From an uncultured Eubacteriales bacterium (GTDB lineage Bacteria > Bacillota_A > Clostridia > Christensenellales > Aristaeellaceae), in assembly GCA_902803675.1 (NCBI GenBank), contig CADCQZ010000009.1, positions 1 through 5,779 of the forward strand: a stretch of DNA of 5,779 nucleotides, written 5' to 3'. The notes beneath the pieces were generated by a model. The model did no database searches, was not told the DNA's origin, and worked only from the letters and a program-made list of their open reading frames with translations. How positions within the stretch are numbered: the first letter of the stretch is position 1; every line of letters starts with the position of its first letter. Of the stretch, positions 1 to 5,779 are shown piece by piece. The position numbers were made by a program, and so were the translations under genes.

Positions 1-182
1 ACATCCTTCAGGTCCTCCACCATGATGTCATCCGCCGCGGGCAGCCTGTCCGCCACGGCGGGGAGATCCTGGCCGTCCAGATAGGGCGACTGGGTGTACG
101 CCGCTTCCGCGGACGCGAAGGAAGCCAGCGACATGAGCATCACGGCCGCCAGCAGCAGGGATAGGATCTTGCGGGTCTTCAT
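1..182 (-). CDS. Exported protein, probable family-5 ABC importer substrate-binding protein (N-terminal part)
   Basis: Only the first 60 codons lie in the window; the gene runs off the left edge. The ATG at 182-180 is preceded by a perfect AGGAGG with an 8-nt spacer, so the start is well supported. Residues 1-25 form a classical Sec signal peptide: basic MKTRK, a Leu/Ala/Met-rich core, then ASFASA followed by EA, a good signal peptidase I site. There is no lipobox cysteine, so it would not be a lipoprotein, unlike many Gram-positive binding proteins. The start of the mature protein, with 'LPAVADRLPAADDIMVE', resembles the N-terminal extension of family-5 (peptide/oligosaccharide/nickel type) substrate-binding proteins, which often carry an 'LPPVEERLP...' stretch before a 'GKYGGT' motif; that motif would lie outside the window. 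Export is directly supported, and the family assignment is an inference from this short match. Divergence from an alpha-mannosidase fits uptake of an oligosaccharide or glycoside. Another exported protein remains possible. Confidence 0.7.
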   Translation of the reverse strand, partial: MKTRKILSLLLAAVMLMSLASFASAEAAYTQSPYLDGQDLPAVADRLPAADDIMVEDLKD

Positions 183-190
183 AAGCGATA

Positions 191-196
191 CCTCCT
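191..196 (-). promoter_or_regulatory. Ribosome binding site of the exported protein gene
   Basis: CCTCCT on the plus strand reads AGGAGG on the coding strand, 8 nt before the ATG at 182-180. It is a full consensus Shine-Dalgarno site and fixes the start of the leftward gene. Confidence 0.85.
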
Positions 197-212
197 CAGT
201 AGTATGATCTGT

Positions 213-232
213 ATCCGCTTCATCCAGCGGAT
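213..232 (-). other. Hairpin in the 5' leader of the exported protein gene
   Basis: ATCCGCT (213-219) and AGCGGAT (226-232) are perfect complements separated by 6 nt. This gives a 7-bp stem within the roughly 76-nt leader expected from the promoter at 266-294. It ends 16 nt upstream of the Shine-Dalgarno and leaves it free, so as drawn it is not a ribosome-site sequestrator. No T run follows, so it is not an intrinsic terminator. It could stabilise the mRNA, or the palindrome could act as a DNA operator just downstream of the start of transcription. The role is unknown. Confidence 0.4.
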
Positions 233-265
233 CGGGATCCTGAAATAATGTTTCTGTCGGCGGTT

Positions 266-294
266 ATTATACCAGATAATGAACTTTCGTGCAA
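266..294 (-). promoter_or_regulatory. Sigma-A promoter for the exported protein gene
   Basis: On the minus strand, TTGCAC (294-289) lies 17 nt upstream of a perfect TATAAT (271-266). The -10 box is preceded by TGG, giving an extended TGn -10. The predicted transcription start is near 259, leaving a leader of about 76 nt before the ATG at 182. This is the strongest promoter visible in the window by consensus. The region is AT-rich compared with the flanking genes. Confidence 0.8.
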
Positions 295-303
295 TCGTTT
301 TTA
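290..303. promoter_or_regulatory. cre-like (CcpA/LacI-family) operator candidate
   Basis: TGCAATCGTTTTTA fits the catabolite-response element consensus TGNAANCGNWNNCA at 8 of its 9 fixed positions; the penultimate C is T here. It overlaps the -35 box of the leftward promoter (289-294) and ends 11 nt upstream of the rightward -35 (315-320), a position from which a repressor could affect both divergent genes. Under uniform base composition a one-mismatch hit somewhere in a gap this size is expected roughly one time in ten, so chance is a real possibility. A pathway-specific LacI-family regulator would be an alternative to CcpA. Confidence 0.35.
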
Positions 304-314
304 AGCCTGTATCC

Positions 315-342
315 TTTACAAAACGGAAAAAAGACGTACAAT
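315..342 (+). promoter_or_regulatory. Sigma-A promoter for the alpha-mannosidase gene
   Basis: TTTACA (315-320) and TACAAT (337-342) each match the -35 and -10 consensus at five of six positions and are separated by 16 nt. Transcription would start near 349, leaving a short leader of about 30 nt before the ATG at 378. The -35 box lies 20 bp from the -35 box of the divergent promoter. Six-base arms AAGCCT (303-308) and AGGCTT (343-348) flank the promoter. Confidence 0.65.
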
Positions 343-364
343 AGGCTTGACCAGAACATCCTTT

Positions 365-370
365 GGAGGG
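365..370 (+). promoter_or_regulatory. Ribosome binding site deciding the alpha-mannosidase start
   Basis: GGAGGG sits 7 nt upstream of the ATG at 378. An in-frame TTG at 363-365 would give five extra residues, but this site would then lie within its own coding sequence and no Shine-Dalgarno precedes the TTG. The ATG at 378 is therefore preferred. Confidence 0.85.
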
Positions 371-377
371 ATCCATC

Positions 378-3300
378 ATGCCGGAAAACCGTCAGTTTGA
401 TCAGCGGCTGGAGGCGTGGCAGGCCGAACTGAAAAACCAGATCATGACGCCGCTCATTTTGGTGGAGTTTTCGTCCTGTGCCGCCGGCGGCAGTCTTTCT
501 CCCCGGGAGGCCGAAAAGCTTCCTTTTGTCCCGGTCCGTCCCGGCGACCGCTGGGGAGGATACCGGGAGTATCACTGGTTCCGGGCCGAAGTGACGCTCC
601 CGGAGGGCCTTTCGGGGGAGGAAGTCGTTTTCGTGAGCGGTCTGGGCGGAGAGCAGACGGTGTATCTGGACGGGATCCCCACAGGCGCCGTGGACCGGGA
701 GCATCCGTATGTCCCGCTTTCCCCGGCCGCCCGCCGTTTCACTCTGCTGGTGGAGAGCTATGCCGGCAACGGCCCGCGGCTGGAGTCCCTGGGCCCCTGC
801 CCTCCGGAGCGCGAAGCGCTGCCCCCGGTCACCGGGCCCCAGTGCACGGTGGGGGAGAGCCGCATCTGCCTATGGAATGAGGACGCCTACCAGCTCTATA
901 TGGACGCGGACACCCTGATCCGTCTGTGGCGCCGGCTCCCGGAAACGAGCCTGCGCCGGGAAAAGATCCGGCAGGCGCTGCTCAAGTACATCCACACCGC
1001 GGACTTCGAGCTCCCGCCCGGGGAACGCTCCGCTTCCTTCCGCCGCGCCAGGGAAGCGCTGCGCCCGGCTCTTCAATGCCGCAACGGCTCCACCGCGCCG
1101 GTGATGCACGTCATCGGCCAGTCCCATATCGATCTGGCATGGCTCTGGCCCATGGAGGAGACGGGGCACAAGGTCATCCGCACGTTTTCGACCCAGATGT
1201 CCCTGATGGACCGGTACCCGGAATACCGTTTCCTGGCCTGCGAGCCCGCGCTCCTGGAGATGCTGCGGGAGCGGGACCCGATCCTGTTCGGCCGTGTCGC
1301 GGAGCGCGTCCGCGCCGGGCAGATCCTGCCGGAGGGCGCTTTCTACGCGGAGTGCGACACCAATATCCCGGACGGCGAGAGCCTCATCCGCCAGCTCCGG
1401 TGGGGAAAGGAATGGTTCCGGGAGCATTTCGGCGTGGAGAGCCGCGTGGCCTGGCAGCCGGACACCTTCGGGTTCTCCCCCTGTCTGCCCCAGCTGCTCC
1501 GGGCCTTTGATATCCCGTATTTCGCCACGCAGAAGCTCTTGCGGGCGGATCCGGAGAGCTTCCGTTTCCCCTGGCAGGATTTTATCTGGGAGGGCCCCGA
1601 TGGCTCCAGAGTGCAGGCGGTCTCCTTCTTCAAGAACAATGCCCGCACCGATCCGGACAGCCTGCTGGACCGGTGGGAGAAGCACCGCTCCCAGGCGGAG
1701 GATATCTCCTGCCTCCTGTATCCCTTCGGCTTCGGGGACGGGGGCGGCGGCGCCACGCGGGACGAAATAGAGTATCTCCGCCGCGAAAAGGACCTGGAAG
1801 GGCTGCCGCGGACGGAGTGGCACGCTCTGCCGGAGCACTTTGAGCTCACGGAGGAGAGCGCGAAAAAGAATATCTGGCACGGGGAGCTCTATCTTCCCTG
1901 GCATCGGGGCACCTATACCGTCCAGCGGAGCACCAAGGCTGCCCTGCGGGCATTGGAGCAGGCCCTCCATGACACGGAATTCCTTCTGGCCTCCTGTTCC
2001 CCCGCGGCGGCGGCGGAGGCAAGGCCCGCGCTTGAGCACGCATGGAAGGCCCTGCTCGTCCACCAGTTCCACGATGTCGCCGCCGGCGTGGGCATCCGGG
2101 ACGTGCATCGGGAGGCGGTCCGCTGCCTGGAAGGGGAGGCCGCCCGGCTCCGGGAGATGATCCCCCTTTTGGCCGAGGAAAGCTGCGGCATCACACCGGC
2201 CGGGGAGGCCCCCGGATGGTATACCGCGGTGAACACCCTTTCCTTCGACCGCCGGGAGTGGATCGATCTTCCGGACGGCTCTGCCGGTTATCTGGATGTG
2301 CCTTCCTGCGGGTCGAGAGCGTTCCGGGCGGAGGATCTTCAGCCGGCTCCGGGCACCGTGCGCGTTGAAAAGCGGCCCAAAGGGGATGCCTGGCACGTGG
2401 ACAACGGCATCCTCTCCTTTGACCTGGAGGCGGACGGGACCGTCTCTTCTCTCACGGACCTGCGCCTGGGGCTGCCCCTGCAGGAAAAAGGGATGCGCAT
2501 GAACGACCTGCGCCTCTACGGCAATGTGGAGCCCGTGTACGACGCCTGGGAGCTGTCCAGGGACTATACCCTGGACCGGCTCGACGCGGTGGCGACGCTT
2601 TCCATACAGATCCGCGGCGGGGGGACGGGAGAGTTCACCGCCGTGATCGAAAGGCGGATCGGGCAGAGCCCCTCAACACAGCTGATCCGCCTGCGGGCCG
2701 GTTCCGACCGGATCGAGTTCGAAACGGATATCGACTGGCGGGAGAGGCACAAGCTCCTGAAAGCGCACTTCGAGACCGGCCTGAAATGCGATCAGGCGGT
2801 CCACGGCATGCAGTTCTGTCATGTTTTCAGGCCCGCCCACCGCGCCGGGCCCCTGGCCCGGGACCGGTACGAGGTGTGCCAGCAGAAGTATTCCGCCCTG
2901 TTCGAGGCCGCCCGGGGCATCATCCTTCACAGCCGCTCCGTCTGGGGCATCAGCTGCGCCGAAGGCGATATGGCCCTGTCGCTGCTGCGCGCTCCCTGCG
3001 TGCCGGATGATACCTGCGACCGGGGGAAGCATCATTTTTCCTACGCGCTCACCGTCTGCGGAGTGCCCTTCGTCTCAAGCGGCGCCGTCGCGCGCTCGTA
3101 TACCTATGAAAAACCGCTCCTCATCCTGCCCGGAAAAGGGAGGACGGGGAGCGGGTACAGCGCGGAGGGCGCCGTGATCGAGACGGTCATGCCTTCCCGG
3201 AACGGGGACGGCGTCATCCTCCGCCTGTGGGAATACCGGGGCACCGGATGCCGCGCCGTTCTCCGGCTGCCGGGGCCGGCGCGGGTCTTTTCCTGCGAAA

Positions 3301-3410
3301 TGGATGAGTCCGATCCGGTGCCGGTATCGGATCAGATCGTGACGGAATGCCCCCTGGTCTTCAGGCCCTTCGGCATCCGCACGGTGAAGGTCGTTCCCGT
3401 GACGGGCTGA
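378..3410 (+). CDS. Glycoside hydrolase family 38 alpha-mannosidase
   Basis: Complete gene, 1010 residues, a normal length for bacterial GH38 enzymes, which hydrolyse alpha-mannosides with retention using an active-site zinc. No signal peptide or membrane segment is seen, so it should act in the cytoplasm on imported substrate. Domains in order: an N-terminal beta domain (about 1-165, with WFRAEVTLP and a 'VYLDG' segment); the catalytic domain from about 240, opening with HVIGQSHIDLAWLWP; a helical middle domain to about 600; and C-terminal beta-sandwich domains with DWRERHKLLKAHFETGL (786-802) and DRGKHHFSYAL (881-891). By family knowledge the zinc ligands are H250, D252, D362 and H565; D362, in WQPDTFGFS, is also the nucleophile, and H565 lies in HQFHDVAAG. 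GDGGGG (453-458) and HGELYLPWHRGTYT (501-514) are further GH38 signatures; D454 is a candidate acid/base only. The linkage specificity cannot be read from sequence. The gene diverges from a putative importer and converges on iolE, with the stop codons abutting. Confidence 0.95.
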   Translation: MPENRQFDQRLEAWQAELKNQIMTPLILVEFSSCAAGGSLSPREAEKLPFVPVRPGDRWGGYREYHWFRAEVTLPEGLSGEEVVFVSGLGGEQTVYLDGIPTGAVDREHPYVPLSPAARRFTLLVESYAGNGPRLESLGPCPPEREALPPVTGPQCTVGESRICLWNEDAYQLYMDADTLIRLWRRLPETSLRREKIRQALLKYIHTADFELPPGERSASFRRAREALRPALQCRNGSTAPVMHVIGQSHIDLAWLWPMEETGHKVIRTFSTQMSLMDRYPEYRFLACEPALLEMLRERDPILFGRVAERVRAGQILPEGAFYAECDTNIPDGESLIRQLRWGKEWFREHFGVESRVAWQPDTFGFSPCLPQLLRAFDIPYFATQKLLRADPESFRFPWQDFIWEGPDGSRVQAVSFFKNNARTDPDSLLDRWEKHRSQAEDISCLLYPFGFGDGGGGATRDEIEYLRREKDLEGLPRTEWHALPEHFELTEESAKKNIWHGELYLPWHRGTYTVQRSTKAALRALEQALHDTEFLLASCSPAAAAEARPALEHAWKALLVHQFHDVAAGVGIRDVHREAVRCLEGEAARLREMIPLLAEESCGITPAGEAPGWYTAVNTLSFDRREWIDLPDGSAGYLDVPSCGSRAFRAEDLQPAPGTVRVEKRPKGDAWHVDNGILSFDLEADGTVSSLTDLRLGLPLQEKGMRMNDLRLYGNVEPVYDAWELSRDYTLDRLDAVATLSIQIRGGGTGEFTAVIERRIGQSPSTQLIRLRAGSDRIEFETDIDWRERHKLLKAHFETGLKCDQAVHGMQFCHVFRPAHRAGPLARDRYEVCQQKYSALFEAARGIILHSRSVWGISCAEGDMALSLLRAPCVPDDTCDRGKHHFSYALTVCGVPFVSSGAVARSYTYEKPLLILPGKGRTGSGYSAEGAVIETVMPSRNGDGVILRLWEYRGTGCRAVLRLPGPARVFSCEMDESDPVPVSDQIVTECPLVFRPFGIRTVKVVPVTG

Positions 3411-3427
3411 TCACAGGCCCGTCTTTT
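3401..3427 (+). terminator. Intrinsic terminator candidate overlapping both convergent stop codons
   Basis: GACGGGCTG (3401-3409), loop ATCA, then CAG-G-CCCGTC (3414-3423) form a 9-bp GC-rich stem with one bulged G (3417), followed directly by TTTT (3424-3427). Stem-loop and T run point to termination of the rightward alpha-mannosidase transcript. The T run is short, which lowers confidence. The stem contains the last codons and stop of the mannosidase gene as well as the stop of iolE. In the leftward direction the same stem has no T run, so it would not be expected to end the iol transcript efficiently. Confidence 0.55.
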
Positions 3428-4307
3428 CCCGGATGTACTGCCGGGCCATTTTAGCGACTTCGAAGGGGTTCGCCTTGGCGGGATCCTGCTCGGCTTCCAC
3501 CACGACCCAGCCTTCGTAGCCGCTCTTTTCGATCTCGTCGAAGATCGGGGCGAAATCCACATCCCCGTCTCCGGGCACGGTGAACACGCCGTTGCGCACC
3601 GCGGTCAGGAAGCTCCAGCCTTCCTTCCTCGCCTGATCCCGGACGGCCAGCCGGCAGTCCTTCAGGTGGATGTGGCGGATGCGGTGGATGTATTTTTTGA
3701 GCACGGGCATGGGATCCACGCCGGCGAAGGTCAGGTGGCCGGAGTCGAACAGCAGGAACACCTTTTCCGGGTCCACCATCTCCATGAAGCGGTCGATCTC
3801 TTCCACGGTCTGCACGCCGGTGCCCATGTGATGGTGCATGGTCAGCGTCATGCCCTTTTCCTTCGCCAGGTCGCCCAGTTCATTGTAGCCTTTGGCGATC
3901 AGCGCCCACTGCTCGTCGGTCCAGACGGGTTTCCCGTCGCCGAAGATGTTCATATCCTTGCCCTGGATGGAATCTCCCTGCTCGCTGGCGCCGATCACCT
4001 TGGCGCCCAGGGCGTGCAGGCGGTCCCGGTGCGCGATGAAATTGCGGATGGTCACCTCGTAGGGCTGGGAGGTGAACAGGGTGGAGAACCAGGCGTTGCA
4101 GATGCGCATGCCGCGCACGTCCAGCTTGTGCTTGAGCACGTTCACGTCCTGCGGGTACTTGTTGCCGATCTCGCTGCCGGTAAAGCCCGCCAGCGCCATC
4201 TCGCTCACGCACTGCTCGAAGGTGTTCTCGCCGCCCAGGTCGGGCATATCGTCATTGGTCCATCCGATGGGGGCGATGCCCAGGCTCACTTTTTTGGGAT
4301 CCAGCAT
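3411..4307 (-). CDS. iolE: 2-keto-myo-inositol (inosose) dehydratase IolE
   Basis: Complete gene, 298 residues, matching the usual IolE length of about 300. IolE (EC 4.2.1.44) removes water from 2-keto-myo-inositol (scyllo-inosose) to give 3D-(3,5/4)-trihydroxycyclohexane-1,2-dione, in the cytoplasm. The fold is a TIM barrel of the xylose isomerase-like (AP endonuclease 2) superfamily with a divalent metal. Family hallmarks include [16 protein letters not shown] (10-25), [10 protein letters not shown] (107-116), [10 protein letters not shown] (158-167), LLFDSGH (185-191), IRHIHLKD (210-217), [11 protein letters not shown] (242-252) and VVVEAEQDP (268-276). D188, H214 and E271 are likely metal ligands by superfamily analogy. 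The ATG at 4307-4305 was chosen because AGGAGG lies 10 nt upstream and the N-terminus then aligns with known IolE proteins; the reading frame stays open further upstream, but that part overlaps iolD in another frame and is not conserved. It follows iolD by 17 nt in one operon. Its TGA directly abuts the TGA of the convergent alpha-mannosidase gene, with no spacer. Confidence 0.95.
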   Translation of the reverse strand: MLDPKKVSLGIAPIGWTNDDMPDLGGENTFEQCVSEMALAGFTGSEIGNKYPQDVNVLKHKLDVRGMRICNAWFSTLFTSQPYEVTIRNFIAHRDRLHALGAKVIGASEQGDSIQGKDMNIFGDGKPVWTDEQWALIAKGYNELGDLAKEKGMTLTMHHHMGTGVQTVEEIDRFMEMVDPEKVFLLFDSGHLTFAGVDPMPVLKKYIHRIRHIHLKDCRLAVRDQARKEGWSFLTAVRNGVFTVPGDGDVDFAPIFDEIEKSGYEGWVVVEAEQDPAKANPFEVAKMARQYIREKTGL

Positions 4308-4317
4308 TTTTCGATAT

Positions 4318-4323
4318 CCTCCT
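4318..4323 (-). promoter_or_regulatory. Ribosome binding site of iolE
   Basis: CCTCCT on the plus strand is AGGAGG on the coding strand, 10 nt before the iolE ATG. It starts just one nucleotide after the iolD stop codon, so ribosomes ending iolD would sit on this site, suggesting coupled translation of the two enzymes. Confidence 0.8.
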
Positions 4324-4324
4324 G

Positions 4325-5779
4325 TCAGAATTTTCTGGTCTCTTTCACATGCTCGCACAGTGAAGCATACGCTTCCTGTACCCGGGGCTGTTCGGACACT
4401 TCCGCGACGCCCACCCGCCACCAGCTCTCATATCCCGGGGTCATGGACCCGGGGACCACCTTGATGTCGTAGAGCACCGGCTTATCCTGGGTGAGGGCAT
4501 CCTCAAGGGCCGCCTTCAGCTCCTCTTCCGTGCGGATCGTGTAGGTCTTCAGGCCGTAGCCTTCCGCGTTTTTGGCAAAATCCAGGGGGATGGGCGGGCC
4601 GTCCAGTTCCCCGGTGGCAGGATCGCGGAAGCGGAATTCCGTCCCGAAAGTATCGCACCCCTGGTTGTTCTGCAGGTTTTCGATGCAGCCCCATCCGGAG
4701 TTGTCGAACAGGCAGAAGTGGACCCTCAGGTGCTCCTGCACGCAGGTCACCAGCTCCGAGTGCGCCATCAGGTAGGTGCCGTCACCGAAGAAGGTATACA
4801 CCTCCCTGTCCGGGCAGGCCAGCTTCACGCCCAGGGCGCCGTTGGTCTCATAGCCCATGTTGGAAAAGCCGTACTCCATGTGGTACAGGTCCCTCCCGGT
4901 GGGGCGGAAGAGCCGCTGCATGTCTCCCGGCAGGCTGCCGGCGCTGCCCAGGGCGATGTCCCCGGGCTTCATGAATTCGTTGATGATACCCAGCGCGCGG
5001 GTCTGCATGAGGCCCCGGGGGTCTTTCGCGCCGTACCAGGCGTCCACCGTTTCGTTCCAGGCCCTGATCTCCTCCCGGATCCTTTCCGCGTCCCCGGCGT
5101 GATATCCGTCCAGGGCCTTCGTCAGGGCTTTCAGGCCCTCCCGGGCGTCGCACAGCATCGGCTCCGCGTCCATTTTCACGGTATCGAAGGGGCAGATGTT
5201 CAGGGTGATGAACTTCGCGTCCTCCCTGAACAGCCATTTGGAGGAGGTGGTGAAGTCGCTCAGCCGCGTGCCCACCGCCAGGATCACGTCCGCGTCCCGG
5301 GCGATCACATTGGCCGCGCGGCCGCCGGTCACGCCGATGCCGCCCAGGTTCAGGGGATGATCCCAGGGCAGCACGCTCTTGCCCGCCTGGGTCTCGCTGA
5401 AGGGGATCCCGGTCTTTTCGCAGAATTCCTTCAGGGCGTCGTGGGCGTAGGAATAACGCACGCCGCCGCCGGCGATCACCAGGGGATGGCGGGCGTTTTT
5501 GAGGATCCGCGCCGCCCGTTCGGTCTGGTTTTCGGTGGGGGCCCGCCGGTCCAGGTGCCACACCCGCTTGCGCAGGAAGCTCACGGGATAATCATAGGCT
5601 TCCCCTTCCACGTCCTGGGGCATGGCCAGGCATACCGCGCCGGTATCCGCGGGATCCGTCAGCACCCGCATGGCGTGCAGGGCGGCGGTCAGAAGCTGCT
5701 CCGGCCGCTCGATCCTGTCGAAATAGTGGCACACGCCCCGGAAAGCGTCCGTGACCGTCTGGCCGAAGGAAGTGAAGAA
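4325..5779 (-). CDS. iolD: 3D-(3,5/4)-trihydroxycyclohexane-1,2-dione hydrolase IolD (5' end missing)
   Basis: The C-terminal 484 residues are present; the frame is open to the right edge, where the start is cut off. Known IolD proteins are about 620-640 residues, so roughly 150 are missing. IolD (EC 3.7.1.22) is a thiamine-diphosphate enzyme that hydrolytically opens the diketone ring made by IolE to give 5-deoxy-glucuronate. Counting from the edge, the visible part has the end of the N-terminal Pyr domain ([10 protein letters not shown], 20-29; [12 protein letters not shown], 54-65), the central domain (AGGGVRYS, 103-110; [10 protein letters not shown], 129-138; NLGGIGVTG, 144-152) and the PP domain ([13 protein letters not shown], 278-290; [10 protein letters not shown], 302-311). 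The cofactor/Mg motif runs from GDG (332-334) to N360 in [19 protein letters not shown] (453-463) near the C-terminus is an IolD signature. The catalytic glutamate of the Pyr domain lies outside the window. The GTG at 5734-5732 is an internal valine, not a start: the 15 codons upstream of it (e.g. [11 protein letters not shown]) still align with IolD. Confidence 0.95.
   Translation of the reverse strand, partial: FFTSFGQTVTDAFRGVCHYFDRIERPEQLLTAALHAMRVLTDPADTGAVCLAMPQDVEGEAYDYPVSFLRKRVWHLDRRAPTENQTERAARILKNARHPLVIAGGGVRYSYAHDALKEFCEKTGIPFSETQAGKSVLPWDHPLNLGGIGVTGGRAANVIARDADVILAVGTRLSDFTTSSKWLFREDAKFITLNICPFDTVKMDAEPMLCDAREGLKALTKALDGYHAGDAERIREEIRAWNETVDAWYGAKDPRGLMQTRALGIINEFMKPGDIALGSAGSLPGDMQRLFRPTGRDLYHMEYGFSNMGYETNGALGVKLACPDREVYTFFGDGTYLMAHSELVTCVQEHLRVHFCLFDNSGWGCIENLQNNQGCDTFGTEFRFRDPATGELDGPPIPLDFAKNAEGYGLKTYTIRTEEELKAALEDALTQDKPVLYDIKVVPGSMTPGYESWWRVGVAEVSEQPRVQEAYASLCEHVKETRKF

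Noticed and set aside
363..377. TTG start adding five residues to the alpha-mannosidase
   Set aside because: The GGAGGG Shine-Dalgarno would lie inside the coding sequence, while the ATG at 378 has ideal 7-nt spacing.
179..379. 66-codon minus-strand open frame across the divergent intergenic region
   Set aside because: It spans both promoters and the Shine-Dalgarno sites, has no ribosome site of its own, and its codon use does not resemble the neighbouring genes.
870..2396. Long open frame (508 codons) on the minus strand inside the alpha-mannosidase gene
   Set aside because: Fully antisense to a gene with intact family motifs. Strong GC bias at third positions removes stops from the opposite frames, and the translation is Arg/Pro/Gly-rich with no recognisable domain.
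3396..3406. Short hairpin CCCG-TGA-CGGG just before the mannosidase stop
   Set aside because: It has only a 4-bp stem, no T run on either strand, and is incompatible with the stronger 9-bp terminator stem that overlaps it.
4308..4421. Upstream extension of iolE by 38 codons
   Set aside because: The extension overlaps iolD in another frame, does not resemble IolE, and lacks a ribosome site. The ATG at 4307 has AGGAGG 10 nt upstream.
3666..4472. 268-codon plus-strand open frame across iolE and the end of iolD
   Set aside because: Antisense shadow of two recognisable enzymes. Its His/Val/Ala-rich composition mirrors the codon bias of the real genes, and no ribosome site or domain is evident.
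4848..5561. 237-codon minus-strand open frame inside iolD
   Set aside because: Same strand but different frame from iolD. The product is a low-complexity Arg/Gly/Pro-rich sequence typical of frame-shifted GC-rich coding DNA.

Overview
The window reads like a GC-rich member of the Firmicutes (class Clostridia, probably a gut or rumen lineage). The coding DNA is strongly GC-biased at third positions. The one intergenic gap is AT-rich, with sigma-A type promoters and AGGAGG-type Shine-Dalgarno sites. The exported protein at the left edge has the Lys/Arg-Leu/Ala-rich signal peptide common in such bacteria. The taxonomic placement is inferred from style only; no rRNA or marker gene is present.

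Layout from left to right. (1) 1-182, minus strand: the first 60 codons of an exported protein, most likely the substrate-binding protein of a family-5 (peptide/oligosaccharide type) ABC importer, cut by the window edge. (2) 183-377: a compact divergent control region with back-to-back promoters, a cre-like (CcpA/LacI-family) site between them, and a small hairpin in the leader of the leftward gene. (3) 378-3410, plus strand: a complete 1010-residue cytoplasmic glycoside hydrolase family 38 alpha-mannosidase with all expected zinc and nucleophile residues. (4) 3401-3427: an intrinsic-terminator-like hairpin plus T run spanning the stop codons of two convergent genes that abut with no spacer. 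(5) 3411-4307, minus strand: iolE (2-keto-myo-inositol dehydratase). (6) 4325-5779, minus strand: iolD (trihydroxycyclohexane-1,2-dione hydrolase), lacking its N-terminal ~150 residues at the right edge.

How the genes fit together. iolD and iolE lie 17 nt apart in the same direction and encode two consecutive steps of myo-inositol catabolism: IolE dehydrates inosose, then IolD opens the ring. The rest of an iol operon would be expected beyond the right edge. The alpha-mannosidase and the importer diverge from a shared promoter region and look like a 'take up a glycoside, cleave it inside the cell' pair. An intracellular alpha-mannosidase tail-to-tail with inositol genes suggests, but does not prove, use of mannosylated inositol compounds. 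No mobile element, CRISPR array, RNA gene or clearly novel system is visible. The most interesting points are the mannosidase/inositol pairing, the terminator embedded in two stop codons and the divergent control region.
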